A program made the position numbers and the translations under genes. From Cyanobacteria bacterium FACHB-502 (GTDB lineage: Bacteria; Cyanobacteriota; Cyanobacteriia; Elainellales; Elainellaceae): 64,000 nucleotides of DNA. A model generated the notes under the pieces. That model made no database searches and was not told where the DNA came from. It saw only the letters and a list, made by a program, of their open reading frames with translations. Positions 35,945-44,921 of the stretch are shown piece by piece (positions within the stretch are counted from its first letter, which is position 1; every line of letters starts with the position of its first letter). The stretch covers positions 1 through 64,000 of the forward strand of contig JACJNZ010000039.1 in the NCBI GenBank assembly GCA_014695325.1, in the 5' to 3' direction.

Positions 35945-37222
35945 GTGATCGACCTCAAGCAGCTACGGGAAAATCCAGAAGCGTTTCAGGCACAGCTTAG
36001 TTTGCGGGGCAAGTTTGATTTGTCTCCCCTACTTTCGCTTGATCGCCAGCAGCGCGAAATTGAGGTGAAACGATCGCAGCTTCAGGCACGCAGCAATGAA
36101 ATCGGCAAGCTTGTCGGGCAGAAAATGAAGTCTGGAGCCAAACTGGATGATGCCGAAATCCAAGCCCTGAAAGAAGAGGGCAATCAGCTTAAGGCGCAAA
36201 TCGGCGAGCTAGAAGCACAGGAGCGCGAGATCAAGGCAGAACTTGAGAAAACTGTTCTCACTATTCCTAACCTGCCCGATCCAAGTACGCCGATCGGCAA
36301 AGACGAAGAGGAGAACGTTGAGCTGTACCGCTGGGGTGATGAGTACCTGCCAACAAATTCAGAGATTCTGCCCCATTGGGAAATTGGCGAAAAGCTGGGG
36401 ATTCTCAACTTTGAGCAATCGACCCGCATTGCCCAGAGCCGCTTTGTGTCGCTGATCGGAGCAGGAGCCGCTCTGGAACGCGCCCTGATTCAGTTGATGC
36501 TCAACACCCACATTGCCGCAGGCTATACCGAAGTGCTGCCGCCGTTTCTGGTGAATTCTGAAACGCTGACGGCATCGGGGCAGCTCCCTAAGTTTGCCGA
36601 GGAAAGCTTCCAGTGCAAGAACGATGATCTGTGGCTCATTCCTACCGCAGAAGTGCCGATTACCAGCCTGTATCGTGACGAGATTCTGGATTCGACAGAG
36701 CTACCCAAACATTTTTGCGCCTACACGCCCTGTTTTCGCCGTGAAGCGGGCAGCTATGGGCGAGATACACGCGGACTGATTCGGCTGCACCAATTTGACA
36801 AAGTAGAAATGTACAAGTTTGTGCTGCCGGAAACGTCGGAGGAAGAACATCAAACGCTGTTGAAAAATGCAGAGGCGATTTTGCAGGCGTTGAAGCTGCC
36901 CTATCGAGTCATTCAGCTCTGCACGGGAGATTTAGGATTTTCAGCCACAAAGACCTACGACCTGGAAGTGTGGATGCCCTCGTCTGGCAAGTATCGCGAA
37001 ATTTCAAGCTGCTCGAATTGCAAAGATTTTCAGGCACGACGTGGCAATATTCGCTTTAAGGAAGCAGGCAAAAAGGGGACGCAGTTTGTTCACACGCTAA
37101 ACGGCTCTGGTCTGGCGGTAGGTCGCACAATGGCGGCAATTTTGGAAAACTATCAGCAGCCGGACGGTACGGTAAAAGTTCCAGAGGTCTTGCAGTCTTA
37201 CTTGCAGCGCGATGTGCTTTAA
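35945..37222 (+). CDS. serS: Seryl-tRNA synthetase
   Basis: Charges tRNA-Ser with serine in the cytoplasm. 425 residues: an N-terminal tRNA-binding coiled coil (residues about 30-105), then the class II catalytic core with motif 2 in [20 protein letters not shown] and [10 protein letters not shown], the serine pocket region [20 protein letters not shown], and motif 3 in [20 protein letters not shown]. The start codon is GTG at 35945 with GAGGAG about seven bases upstream. It follows ychF by 67 bases and may share its transcript. Confidence 0.97.
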   Translation: MIDLKQLRENPEAFQAQLSLRGKFDLSPLLSLDRQQREIEVKRSQLQARSNEIGKLVGQKMKSGAKLDDAEIQALKEEGNQLKAQIGELEAQEREIKAELEKTVLTIPNLPDPSTPIGKDEEENVELYRWGDEYLPTNSEILPHWEIGEKLGILNFEQSTRIAQSRFVSLIGAGAALERALIQLMLNTHIAAGYTEVLPPFLVNSETLTASGQLPKFAEESFQCKNDDLWLIPTAEVPITSLYRDEILDSTELPKHFCAYTPCFRREAGSYGRDTRGLIRLHQFDKVEMYKFVLPETSEEEHQTLLKNAEAILQALKLPYRVIQLCTGDLGFSATKTYDLEVWMPSSGKYREISSCSNCKDFQARRGNIRFKEAGKKGTQFVHTLNGSGLAVGRTMAAILENYQQPDGTVKVPEVLQSYLQRDVL

Positions 37223-37408
37223 AGGTCAGTGAGAAGCAAGTTTGAAAGCTGCATTCTCGATCGACGGGTCATTCAACCAGCTCCAATATCACTTCAGCTC
37301 TGGAAAACCAGGCTCGATCGCTGTAGTTCTATTCAGAGCATTCAGTTCACTCCTTGCATCGGGTGGCTGATTCTTGTTTTGCAAACCTGAAAATTGATCG
37401 CTACAGTT

Positions 37409-38146
37409 ATGAAACTTTCTCGCTGGATTGCTGTATTCGGACTGAGTCTGACAACATCGCTAAATTTAATTCCTGCTGCCGCTGCCTCTACCTATCAAAG
37501 CAGTAACAAAAAAACCACGATCGTTTTAGAAGAAGCCACACAGACCGGTAACACGACCCGGCGCGGCTTTTATTTCACAGAAAGCGCAGGTCGGCAGTGG
37601 ATGGGCGACATGAACATCACCAGTACCAGTGCTGGAGCCGGACAAACGGTTTATAGCGGCACGTTTACGGATCGCACCAGCGGACCCGGAACGAACCTTA
37701 CCTGTACTGGAAATATTCGCATTTCCCGGCAGCAGCCTGGAGTCGCCAATCGCGTTGGGGCACAAGCAACCTGGCAGGTCACAGGCGGATCGGGCTGTCC
37801 CTCAATTGGTCAAACCTTCACACTGAGCCTTCAGGAATCCCTGCCCCGTCCCGATCGCAGCGGTAACTTCACCGCACAAAATGCCAATACCTGGATGAGC
37901 CAGACTAACGGAACCGTGACCTGGCTTCCCTGGCGTGTGGTTTCTTCAGACGGTCAGCTCAACTGTCGCGAGACGCCTAACGGTGCAATTAAGCAGGTTT
38001 ATCGAGCGAATGACCAGATCTTGGCAGAGACACGCGGAGGCAACGCCTTCACAGTCGCCAACGGCAATCCCTGGATGCTGACGCGCAACGGCTGCTATGT
38101 TCGTGCGAATTCTCAGTACATTCAGCCCGTATCGGCAACTTACTAG
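37409..38146 (+). CDS. Secreted SH3-like domain protein
   Basis: 245 residues from ATG 37409 (the frame opens 15 bases earlier at a non-ATG codon). A signal peptide is clear (MKLSRWIAVFGLSLTTSLNL then IPAAAAS). The middle is a Thr/Ser/Gly-rich beta-type region with two Cys (LTCTGNIRIS and GSGCPSIGQ). The last 65 residues (LNCRETPNGAIKQVYRANDQ to NGCYVRANSQYIQP) look like an SH3b-type domain with paired Cys, common in cyanobacterial periplasmic proteins. Function unknown. Confidence 0.75.
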   Translation: MKLSRWIAVFGLSLTTSLNLIPAAAASTYQSSNKKTTIVLEEATQTGNTTRRGFYFTESAGRQWMGDMNITSTSAGAGQTVYSGTFTDRTSGPGTNLTCTGNIRISRQQPGVANRVGAQATWQVTGGSGCPSIGQTFTLSLQESLPRPDRSGNFTAQNANTWMSQTNGTVTWLPWRVVSSDGQLNCRETPNGAIKQVYRANDQILAETRGGNAFTVANGNPWMLTRNGCYVRANSQYIQPVSATY

Positions 38147-38201
38147 TCAGCAGCTTATCTAGCCAACAACTTACTAGTCAATACCAACCAATCATCAGGG
38201 C

Positions 38202-38873
38202 TTAGCGATCGATCCACTTTACCCGGACAAAATGCGTCGGATAGCCCTGACGCTCACCGAGAAAATGAATTCCTTCGATCGTCAGATTAAACGGAATTGC
38301 GGTCGTTACATACTTTTGTGCCCAGCCGCCCAGTTCTGGGGCAAGCTGCATTGCCGTCATTGTGGCTGCCCCTAGTCCCAACAGTTGACCGATCGGCTCA
38401 CGCGGCAGCACCAAATGAGTGCCGATCGCCAGCCCTGCGGTGAGCAGCATTCCTACCGACATATTCGTGCCACAGCGAGGATGCACTGCCAAATTCCATT
38501 CGCCGCTCACAATCCGCTCAAGTGCTCGTTGGGTCGCGCGACGTAATTGTGTAATATCAAATTTGCCGTAGAGATAAAACCCTTCGCTGGTTGACATTCC
38601 GCCGACCTGCTCGGCTTCGGATGGGCTGGGGAAGAAGCTAAAGGGGGCAGACGCGGGGCGGGGCGGCATGGATTCTGTTAAAACCCAGGCGGTAGCGTGT
38701 TCTAGCGCATGAACCTGCCGCACCATCAACAGTTCCTTCAGCCCTGGCAAAAAATCGAGCTGCTGCAGCAATTCTGAATCTTGAGTGAGATGAGGCGCAA
38801 ACTCAAAGGGAAATTGATGATTAGATTGTTGATCAGAATGACTGTCAAAAGGCGGTGCAGAAGCAGCCATCAC
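38202..38873 (-). CDS. Conserved cyanobacterial membrane protein (DUF6391-like)
   Basis: 223 residues. After a polar N-terminus there is ELLMVRQVHALEHATAWVLT, a HALEHAT motif typical of a cyanobacterial family that I recall as DUF6391. Then come WNLAVHPRCGTNMSVGMLLT and two hydrophobic stretches (TAGLAIGTHLVL and IGQLLGLGAATMTAMQL). The conserved His residues and HPRCGT suggest metal or cofactor binding, but no activity is known. The DUF number is from memory. An AT-rich spacer with TTCAGGATT repeats lies upstream. Confidence 0.65.
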   Translation of the reverse strand: MMAASAPPFDSHSDQQSNHQFPFEFAPHLTQDSELLQQLDFLPGLKELLMVRQVHALEHATAWVLTESMPPRPASAPFSFFPSPSEAEQVGGMSTSEGFYLYGKFDITQLRRATQRALERIVSGEWNLAVHPRCGTNMSVGMLLTAGLAIGTHLVLPREPIGQLLGLGAATMTAMQLAPELGGWAQKYVTTAIPFNLTIEGIHFLGERQGYPTHFVRVKWIDR

Positions 38874-39012
38874 AAAACTCCTGAATCACTGTGAAAGGTC
38901 AAAGGTTAAGCCGATGAAGAGACCGCAGAACCAAGATGCTTGAGTCTTTCTACTCTAGCGGAATTCCTCGATCGCCAGGTTAGAAGACTGTATCGCCTGT
39001 CACAATATTTAA

Positions 39013-39066
39013 TTCAGGATTAAATCCTGAAGTCAATTCAGGATTGGATTCAGGATTGAGTTCAGC
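39013..39066. repeat. Cluster of TTCAGGATT repeats with a hairpin
   Basis: TTCAGGATT occurs three times, plus once inverted as AATCCTGAA, in 54 bases. The first copy and the inverted copy form a 9-bp stem with a two-base loop. It lies 20 bases after the stop of the lipoprotein gene, so a weak terminator is possible on the minus strand, though no U-run follows directly. Confidence 0.6.
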
Positions 39067-39087
39067 AAGGCAATCAATGGCTGGTCG

Positions 39088-39903
39088 CTAGCCTGCCGAC
39101 TGTCCTGATGAATTTGGCACGGCTGCCGCTGGAGTTGTACCGGCACCAGGCGCACCGCCCTCACCGATCGATCGCACCACTTCGACACCAAACTGCTCCA
39201 GCACGACCACTGGCTCAATGCCCGTATTCATCTCGATGCGTCTGACCAGAACTTGACCGTTTGAGAGGCGTTGCCCTGCCCGCACATAGCGGCTAGTTGG
39301 CTCGTTCGGGGCAGTGACGATCGCATAGGGAGTACCACCAATTTGCACGACGCCTGTTACCTGTACGGCTCTTGCCAGTTCGGGCTGGGGTGGAGGTGGG
39401 GCGATCGGAGTCGTGGGAGCGCGTCCGGTTAGGTTGGGAATGGGAGCCAGCGTTCCGGGGCGATTAGGGCTGCCTTGCCGTTGGGGAGTTTGTGCGGTTC
39501 GCGGAGCTTGACGCGATCGCGGAGTCTGAGCCGTAGGACGATTGGGCTGAGTTACACGCGGGGCAGGTGGAGTCGTTCTGCCCACCGGGACAGGTTGACC
39601 GGGTACAGGAGTGGGTCTTTGGATGGTCGGGGTCGTTGGCAGCAGAGCGAAGGGATCGTTGCGGTTGCCCTCGACACGCTGCACTCGCTGATTAGGGTCA
39701 GTAGAGCTAATCAGATCGGGTAAAACGATCGGAGCGGGCGGATTTTGGGCGGCTGGAGAGGGACTGGGATTCGGTCTAACCACGGGCGAAGGAGACTGGG
39801 TTACAGTTGTTTCGGTGGTTGAGGCTTCTGGAGTGCCAGAATCACAGGCTGTAATCGAGAAAGCCAGAGCCGATGAAGCCAGGATTAAAAAAGCTCGATG
39901 CAT
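39088..39903 (-). CDS. Proline-rich lipoprotein, possibly pilus/secretin-type linker protein
   Basis: 271 residues from ATG 39903, which has AAGGGAG upstream. The signal peptide is MHRAFLILASSALAFSITAC with a lipobox Cys at residue 20. The next 150 residues are Pro/Thr/Arg-rich and disordered. The C-terminal part (VQVTGVVQIGGTPYAIVTAP then RYVRAGQRLSNGQVLVRRIE and VVLEQFGVEVVRSIG) has the short beta-barrel look of type II secretion/pilus PilP-like HR domains. That likeness is pattern-based, and no pilus genes are adjacent. Confidence 0.6.
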   Translation of the reverse strand: MHRAFLILASSALAFSITACDSGTPEASTTETTVTQSPSPVVRPNPSPSPAAQNPPAPIVLPDLISSTDPNQRVQRVEGNRNDPFALLPTTPTIQRPTPVPGQPVPVGRTTPPAPRVTQPNRPTAQTPRSRQAPRTAQTPQRQGSPNRPGTLAPIPNLTGRAPTTPIAPPPPQPELARAVQVTGVVQIGGTPYAIVTAPNEPTSRYVRAGQRLSNGQVLVRRIEMNTGIEPVVVLEQFGVEVVRSIGEGGAPGAGTTPAAAVPNSSGQSAG

Positions 39904-40137
39904 ACCCACTCCCTTGATTTGATCTCTCTTGATCACTGATTTGATTCGTAGTTTGATCGATCGTTGAATTGGTCGTTTAACCGATCATGTTTCTTGCCTC
40001 AATTGCTTCTACCTTGATTTCTTCTAAAGCAGAGCAAAGCCAATTCCGCGTTATCTCAATCTCATTCTAATTTGTTGACCTAAAGTAGCACAATTGTTTT
40101 ACAGGTTATTTTCGAGACAAGAGCTTTTTGATTGAGT

Positions 40138-40764
40138 TTACGGTGACGATGGGGCAGCGGCTCTTGCAGCTTGAGTCGCCCCAGCTCCGACGGCAAAGGG
40201 GAAGTTTGCGACTGGATTTTGATCATTCACGGTTCCATTCAGGGTGCGCGTGTTGCCCTGCACTAGCAGCGTCAAGTTAAACGGAATTGCTTCTGAGCCA
40301 GAGCCACAGCGCTGATAAAGGTTAACCGCGATCGAGTATTCGCCTTGAGCTGCCTGACCAGGTAACCAAAAAATATTTTCAATCGGAGTTGGGGTAATTT
40401 CGCCGCAGCCTGCATTGGCGTCAACGTCAAGCTGCCCACCTGAAGCAACGCGAGGATTGGAATACGTGACCGTATTGCCGCTAGGGTCAGTCACCGCTAA
40501 ATCTAAGTCGTCAGACGATGCCCAGCGAAGCGTCACCTGAATATCGCCCGTTCCGAGCTGGGGCGTTCCCGTCGTTTGAAAGGGCGTGGCAACCGGACAA
40601 AGTTCGCCCAGGTCAATCAAGCGTCCGCCTGCGTTAATCATGTAGCACCCCTGCCTTTCTTGAGCAGCGATCGAAGTTGGGACAAGCGGCAGCAGGAGCG
40701 GAGACAGCAGCAAAATCGATGCAAGGCAGTTTCCTTTTCGGGGCGATCGCGACAGAAGCTTCAT
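40138..40764 (-). CDS. Secreted protein with DUF2135/YfaP-like domain
   Basis: 208 residues. Signal peptide MKLLSRSPRK, then LASILLLSPLLLPLVPTS. The mature part has GDIQVTLRWASSDDLDLAVT and DPSGNTVTYSNP, then IENIFWLPGQAAQGEYSIAV and NLYQRCG. This is the beta-sandwich pattern of DUF2135/YfaP proteins (DLDLxVxDPxG, then PxGxYxVxVxxY). It is probably periplasmic or surface-exposed. The Ala-rich C-terminus is low complexity. Function unknown. Confidence 0.72.
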   Translation of the reverse strand: MKLLSRSPRKGNCLASILLLSPLLLPLVPTSIAAQERQGCYMINAGGRLIDLGELCPVATPFQTTGTPQLGTGDIQVTLRWASSDDLDLAVTDPSGNTVTYSNPRVASGGQLDVDANAGCGEITPTPIENIFWLPGQAAQGEYSIAVNLYQRCGSGSEAIPFNLTLLVQGNTRTLNGTVNDQNPVANFPFAVGAGATQAARAAAPSSP

Positions 40765-41115
40765 AAGAAAAAGGGTGCAACAGGAGAATGAGATCGAAAG
40801 GAGATTGCCTTTACTATTCCCTGTTTGACAAGGAATGAATCAATCGCACTCACTGTGGATCGATAGAGTTAATCCATTTTCACGTCCGAATCGGTGCCCT
40901 CTTATCAGAATGACTGCTGATTGAAGGCTCATGATTGAAGGTTCAACTCCCAGCAGGTTTTTATCGTGGGTTCAGAAATGCTTTTAGCGTTGTTAACCTG
41001 ATTCACTCCGCTACAATTGGTGGTTTTTTATCTAGGGTTGCGCTAATGTTGGTGGGATAGCGATATGTGAATTTTGGACAATTAGCCAATTCATGGTCGA
41101 ATGAGGAGATTTTTG
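40765..41115. other. Divergent intergenic region without a gene
   Basis: About 350 bases between two divergent envelope genes. It should hold both promoters. TTGACAAGG at about 40826 could be a -35 element, but no convincing -10 follows at the right spacing. No repeat or RNA was recognised. Confidence 0.5.
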
Positions 41116-41655
41116 ATGAGTATGCAAAATCTTGGACGCGCTGCGCTGAGCCTTGGAACTGCGGCCCTAGCGGGACTGGCGATCGGTGCTGGCATTTGTA
41201 TGACTTCTCAGCCTGCTTCTGCCCAAGCTGCCTACGGGAGCTATATCGGGATTGGCGCATCGGGTGGACTTTCTAGCGGACCTAACGGCGAAAGTAGCTC
41301 GGCAGGAGCAGTCATTGCAGTGCGTTACCGATTGCTCGAAGCACCGATCTCGCTTCGTGCTCAGGCTCTCATTTCTGATCGCACTGCGTTTGTGCCGACC
41401 GTATCTTACGATATTCCAATCAACTGGGATACTGATGCTTATATTGGGGCGGGCGTTGCGCTTCAGAGCGGTGATGCAGAGAGCAGTTCGCCGCTGGGAG
41501 ACCAGACCTCGTTTGTGATTCAGCCAGGGATAGACTACAGCTTCCCCGATACGAACCTAGTGCTGTTTGGCAACGCGATTATTGCCTTTGATGCCTATCG
41601 AGACAGCAACCAATCTGCCACTTCGATTCAGGGAGGCTTGGGTGTAAGGTTTTAG
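41116..41655 (+). CDS. Small outer-membrane beta-barrel-like protein
   Basis: 179 residues. The start is ATG 41116 with GAGGAG seven bases upstream; the frame's earlier ATG at 41101 is where that ribosome site lies. The signal peptide is alanine-rich, ending QPASAQA. The mature part alternates short amphipathic strands (GAVIAVRYRLLEAPISLRAQ, FVPTVSYDIPINWDTDAYIG, TSFVIQPGIDYSF) and ends GGLGVRF with a terminal Phe, as outer-membrane barrels do. An eight-stranded barrel is plausible. Function unknown. Confidence 0.72.
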   Translation: MSMQNLGRAALSLGTAALAGLAIGAGICMTSQPASAQAAYGSYIGIGASGGLSSGPNGESSSAGAVIAVRYRLLEAPISLRAQALISDRTAFVPTVSYDIPINWDTDAYIGAGVALQSGDAESSSPLGDQTSFVIQPGIDYSFPDTNLVLFGNAIIAFDAYRDSNQSATSIQGGLGVRF

Positions 41656-41694
41656 AAGAATTTAGGCGAAAAACGCTTGAATTTCAAGCCATCC

Positions 41695-42465
41695 TCACGA
41701 TCGACGATGCACCATTGTCGGAGTTGCCTGGTCAGTGGGCATGACAAGCACTTCGCTGATATTTACATGGGGCGGGCGGGTTGCACAAAACAAAACAACG
41801 TCTGCGATATCTTTGGCAGTAAGTGGAATTGTGTCCTGGTAAACGCGCTTTGCCCTTTCTGCATCGCCTCGAAACCGCACTTCGCTAAACTCAGTTTCGA
41901 CCATCCCCGGATCGACTGAGCTAATTCGCACAGGTGTTCCCAATAAATCAATCTTTAAAGATTCGGTGAGCGATCGCACAGCGGCTTTGGTCGCGCAGTA
42001 GACATTTCCTCCGGGATACACCTGATGTCCGGCAACCGAGCCGATATTGATAACGTGCCCGCGCTGACGCTGCACCATTCCCGGAAGCACAGCACGAGTG
42101 ATGTATAGCAAGCCTTTAACGTTGGTATCGATCATTTCTTCCCAGTCTTGAATCTCACCCTCCTGGAGTTTACTCAAGCCCCGACTTAAGCCTGCGTTGT
42201 TCACCAGGATATCGATCGCCTTCCATGGATCCGGCAGAGCTTGAATCACAGCTTCTACTTGAGGACGATCGCGCACATCCAGCGAGATTAGGTGAGCCTC
42301 AGTACCGTACTGTGCCTTTAGGGTTGCCGCGAGGGTTTCCAGGCGATCGACTCGTCGCGCTGTCAGAATCAGTCGGGCGTTCGCAGCCGCGAAGACTTCT
42401 GCACAGGCAGCACCAATGCCGCTACTGGCTCCGGTAATCAGAACGATTTGATGGGGAAGGGACAT
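41695..42465 (-). CDS. SDR family oxidoreductase, YdfG-like
   Basis: 256 residues of classical short-chain dehydrogenase. VLITGASSGIGAACAEVFAA is the nucleotide-binding motif, ILVNNAGLSRG the NNAG motif, and INIGSVAGHQVYPGGNVYCA with TK the catalytic Ser-Tyr-Lys. VDPGMVETEFSEVRF and the Arg-rich N-terminal pocket (LTARRVDRLETL) match the YdfG group, NADP-dependent 3-hydroxy acid (serine, 3-hydroxypropionate) dehydrogenases. Substrate assignment is by family only. It is convergent with the outer-membrane protein gene, 39 bases apart. Confidence 0.9.
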   Translation of the reverse strand: MSLPHQIVLITGASSGIGAACAEVFAAANARLILTARRVDRLETLAATLKAQYGTEAHLISLDVRDRPQVEAVIQALPDPWKAIDILVNNAGLSRGLSKLQEGEIQDWEEMIDTNVKGLLYITRAVLPGMVQRQRGHVINIGSVAGHQVYPGGNVYCATKAAVRSLTESLKIDLLGTPVRISSVDPGMVETEFSEVRFRGDAERAKRVYQDTIPLTAKDIADVVLFCATRPPHVNISEVLVMPTDQATPTMVHRRS

Positions 42466-42649
42466 GACCTGGATTCCGATCGTTTCAAAGTTCGTTTCAA
42501 ATGTTTACAGTACCACGCTTGCCAATCAAGGATTCCAGAGAAGGTCTGTTGCAGAAGGTGAGAAAATCTGCTGGAATCGCAAGAGATCGGATACAATCAA
42601 AGGTCTGTAATTTGCTGCTGTTGAATCTACTTTTAACGCAGTAAGCCAC

Positions 42650-42733
42650 GGGGGTGTGGCGGAATGGTAGACGCTGCGGACTTAAAATCCGTTGACCGAT
42701 AAAGTCGTGAGGGTTCAAGTCCCTCCACCCCCA
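42650..42733 (+). tRNA. trnL-UAA: tRNA-Leu (UAA anticodon), intron-less
   Basis: GGGGGTG pairs with CACCCCC, discriminator A at 42733. The D-arm is GGCGGAATGGTAGACGC, the anticodon arm GCGGA-CTTAAAA-TCCGT with UAA in the loop, a long variable arm (TTGACCGATAAAGTCGT) and the T-arm GGGTTCAAGTCCC. CCA is not encoded. The anticodon loop is continuous, so the group I intron carried by this gene in many cyanobacteria and plastids is absent. Confidence 0.96.
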
Positions 42734-42837
42734 TCAGTTTCTAGCGAGATCTATCTTTGCAGGTAGTCCTGCTGCCAGATGTGATTCACTAGGCAGGGCG
42801 GGAAAATCAGGGAGATGTTTCGTCAGGACAAAAAGCG

Positions 42838-43008
42838 ATGGCAGTTCAGCAAGATCCGGTACAGAAGCAACCCGCAGGCGTATTGCATGACAGCGAGCAG
42901 CCGCTTGGGAAGAAGCCCTCTTTTCTGTTTTTGGTCAGCACCTCGATCGGGGTATTAACGCTTCTGGCGATCGCAGCCGGCGCATATTACGGAATCATCC
43001 GGTTCTAG
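42838..43008 (+). CDS. Single-span membrane mini-protein (56 residues)
   Basis: ATG 42838 to TAG 43006-43008. A polar N-terminus (MAVQQDPVQKQPAGVLHDSE then QPLGKKPSF) is followed by one membrane span (LFLVSTSIGVLTLLAIAAGA) and a short end, YYGIIRF. The KPSF...AYYGII pattern is faintly like PsaX of photosystem I, but length and spacing differ and I do not assign it. Codon use with HIP1 words is normal for this genome. It lies 104 bases after tRNA-Leu and 81 bases before the DUF2079 gene. Confidence 0.65.
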   Translation: MAVQQDPVQKQPAGVLHDSEQPLGKKPSFLFLVSTSIGVLTLLAIAAGAYYGIIRF

Positions 43009-43089
43009 ACATTCTGCCCTGGACTCGATGCGTCAGACATGAGAGGGTAATGACTAGAGCATTGGCAACCTCTCATGTAGATTGGGTTC

Positions 43090-44784
43090 ATGCAGAATTG
43101 GTGGCGAAAAAGACTGTCGCAGAGAAAGTTGCAGAAAAAGTCGCAACAAAAGCCGCAGACAAATCTGTGGCAAAAAGAACCCCAGTTGCGGCTGGTTTTG
43201 ATGATCGCGATCGCTTTCTGGATCGTTTGCTGTGGGTTGGCATTACAGCGATATTTTAATTTTTATCCAACCTACGTTTCATTCGACCAAGGCATCTTTA
43301 ATCAGGTGTTCTGGAATAACTTACACGGGCGCTGGTTTGAAAGTTCGCTGTCGTCTACCGAGTCGGTTGCCGTGATGCAGGGCGACGTGCCCGACGTAAC
43401 CTATCGACGATTGGGGCAGCACTTTACGCCCGCGTTGCTGCTGTGGTTGCCCTGGTACGCGCTGTTTCCGTCTCCGGCAGGCCTGTCGGTGCTTCAGGTA
43501 ACGCTGGTGACGCTCGCCGGACTGGTGCTGTATGCGCTGGCACGGCACTATCACCCGCCGCAGCTTTCTGCCTGGATTGCGGGAAGTTACTATGCGGCGA
43601 TCGCGGTCATTAGCCCTACGGCTGCAAACTTTCACGATATTTGCCAGATTCCGCTCTACAGTTTTGGCTTGTTTTGGGCGTTAGAAAAGCGTCGCTGGTG
43701 GCTGATCGCTTTGCTGTCAGTGCTGATTTTGCTGGTGCGGGAAGATAGCGGCATTTTGCTGTTTGGCATTGGGGCTTTTGGGATTGCCAATCGGCGATTT
43801 CCCCGAATCGGGATTGTGCTTTGTGTGATGAGCGTGATTTATGTAGTGACGCTCACCAACGTGATCATGCCGATGATCTCGCGGGACATTTCCGATCGCT
43901 TTATGATCGAGCAGTTTGGGCAGTTTGTGGGCGATCGGGAAGCCTCGACGCTGCAAGTGCTGTGGGCGATTATTAGCAATCCCTGGCGGCTACTGGTGGA
44001 ACTGGTAACGCCGATCGATCGAACGCTGCGCTATTTGCTGGGGCAGTGGTTGCCGCTCGCGTTTATTCCGATTCTGTCGCCGAGTGCGTGGCTGCTAGCG
44101 GGGCTGCCGATGACCAAAACGCTGCTGCAACGGGAAGACATCACGGCTTTGTCGCTGCATTTACGCTATGCCATGACTCTGGTTCCGGGACTGTTTTATG
44201 GCGCAATTTTGTGGTGGACGCAGCACCCGGATTTATTTAGAAAGCTGAGGTTTCGCCGCTTCTGGGCGTTTTGCATTGCGCTGTCGCTGCTGTTTACCGT
44301 CACTTCAAACCCGAATCGGGTTCTGTCGTTTCTAATTCCTGATTCGTTTCAGCCATGGGTCTATGTTTCTCCAGTGCGGCAGGCAGAACACAGTCAGGCA
44401 ATTCGATCGCTTCTAACGCAGATTCCGCCCGATGCCAGCGTAACGGCAACTGACCATATCGTGGCGCATTTGTCGAACCGTCGAGAGGCACAGCGGTTTC
44501 CCGGAACTCGGCTGCGGAATGACGATCGCGAGGTGATTCGCGTCCAATATGCTGTGGCGGATTTGTGGTATCTGCAGCAGTATGAGCCTGCCTTTGCTGA
44601 CTATCGCCAAACCCTTAAAACCACCGCAGACTGGGTTTCGACCTTGCTGGATCGCCGCTACGGCATGATTGATTTTGAGGATGGTGTGGCACTGATGCAG
44701 CTTCGTGCCCAGTCCAATCGCGATGCACTCGCAGCATGGACGGCTTATCGGCAGACTCTTGAGCCAATTTTTCAGAAGGGGTAG
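43090..44784 (+). CDS. DUF2079 integral membrane protein
   Basis: 564 residues with about nine or ten hydrophobic spans. A basic N-terminus (about 33 residues) leads into LRLVLMIAIAFWIVCCGLAL. Then come YVSFDQGIFNQVFWNNLHGR, RRLGQHFTPALLLWLPWYAL and the NFHDICQIPLYSFGLFWALE block, typical of DUF2079. These proteins share the GT-C-like layout of lipid-linked glycosyltransferases, and the DQG/DxG motif in the first loop fits a catalytic Asp, but activity is unproven. The soluble C-terminal domain contains PDASVTATDHIVAHLSNR, common in the family. A competing frame at the start was rejected. Confidence 0.88.
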   Translation: MQNWWRKRLSQRKLQKKSQQKPQTNLWQKEPQLRLVLMIAIAFWIVCCGLALQRYFNFYPTYVSFDQGIFNQVFWNNLHGRWFESSLSSTESVAVMQGDVPDVTYRRLGQHFTPALLLWLPWYALFPSPAGLSVLQVTLVTLAGLVLYALARHYHPPQLSAWIAGSYYAAIAVISPTAANFHDICQIPLYSFGLFWALEKRRWWLIALLSVLILLVREDSGILLFGIGAFGIANRRFPRIGIVLCVMSVIYVVTLTNVIMPMISRDISDRFMIEQFGQFVGDREASTLQVLWAIISNPWRLLVELVTPIDRTLRYLLGQWLPLAFIPILSPSAWLLAGLPMTKTLLQREDITALSLHLRYAMTLVPGLFYGAILWWTQHPDLFRKLRFRRFWAFCIALSLLFTVTSNPNRVLSFLIPDSFQPWVYVSPVRQAEHSQAIRSLLTQIPPDASVTATDHIVAHLSNRREAQRFPGTRLRNDDREVIRVQYAVADLWYLQQYEPAFADYRQTLKTTADWVSTLLDRRYGMIDFEDGVALMQLRAQSNRDALAAWTAYRQTLEPIFQKG

Positions 44785-44921
44785 GGAGCAAGAAAAAATC
44801 TACTCTAAATTACCCCAAATGTATATGGCGGCAGAAAAGGGATGGATTAGATTTGATTCATACCTTCCAAAAATTACTCGCCTCATCCGGGTATCAACTT
44901 CGTATCTAAGCAGTAAGGATC

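Noticed and set aside
39013-39066. CRISPR-like short repeats
   Set aside because: The nine-base words are too short, irregularly spaced and have no unique spacers or cas genes; likewise the repeats at 3018, 17940 and 20200.
42838-43008. Naming the 56-residue protein PsaX
   Set aside because: Only the KPSF and AYYGI pieces resemble PsaX; length, N-terminus and spacing differ, so the name is not supportable by eye.
43050-43259. Alternative plus-strand frame with a KxxAEKVAxK-rich product overlapping the start of the DUF2079 gene
   Set aside because: The DUF2079 frame continues with unmistakable family text and a membrane span directly after its own basic start. The other frame stops early and its Lys/Ala pattern comes from a repetitive AAAGTxGCAGAAA-type DNA stretch.
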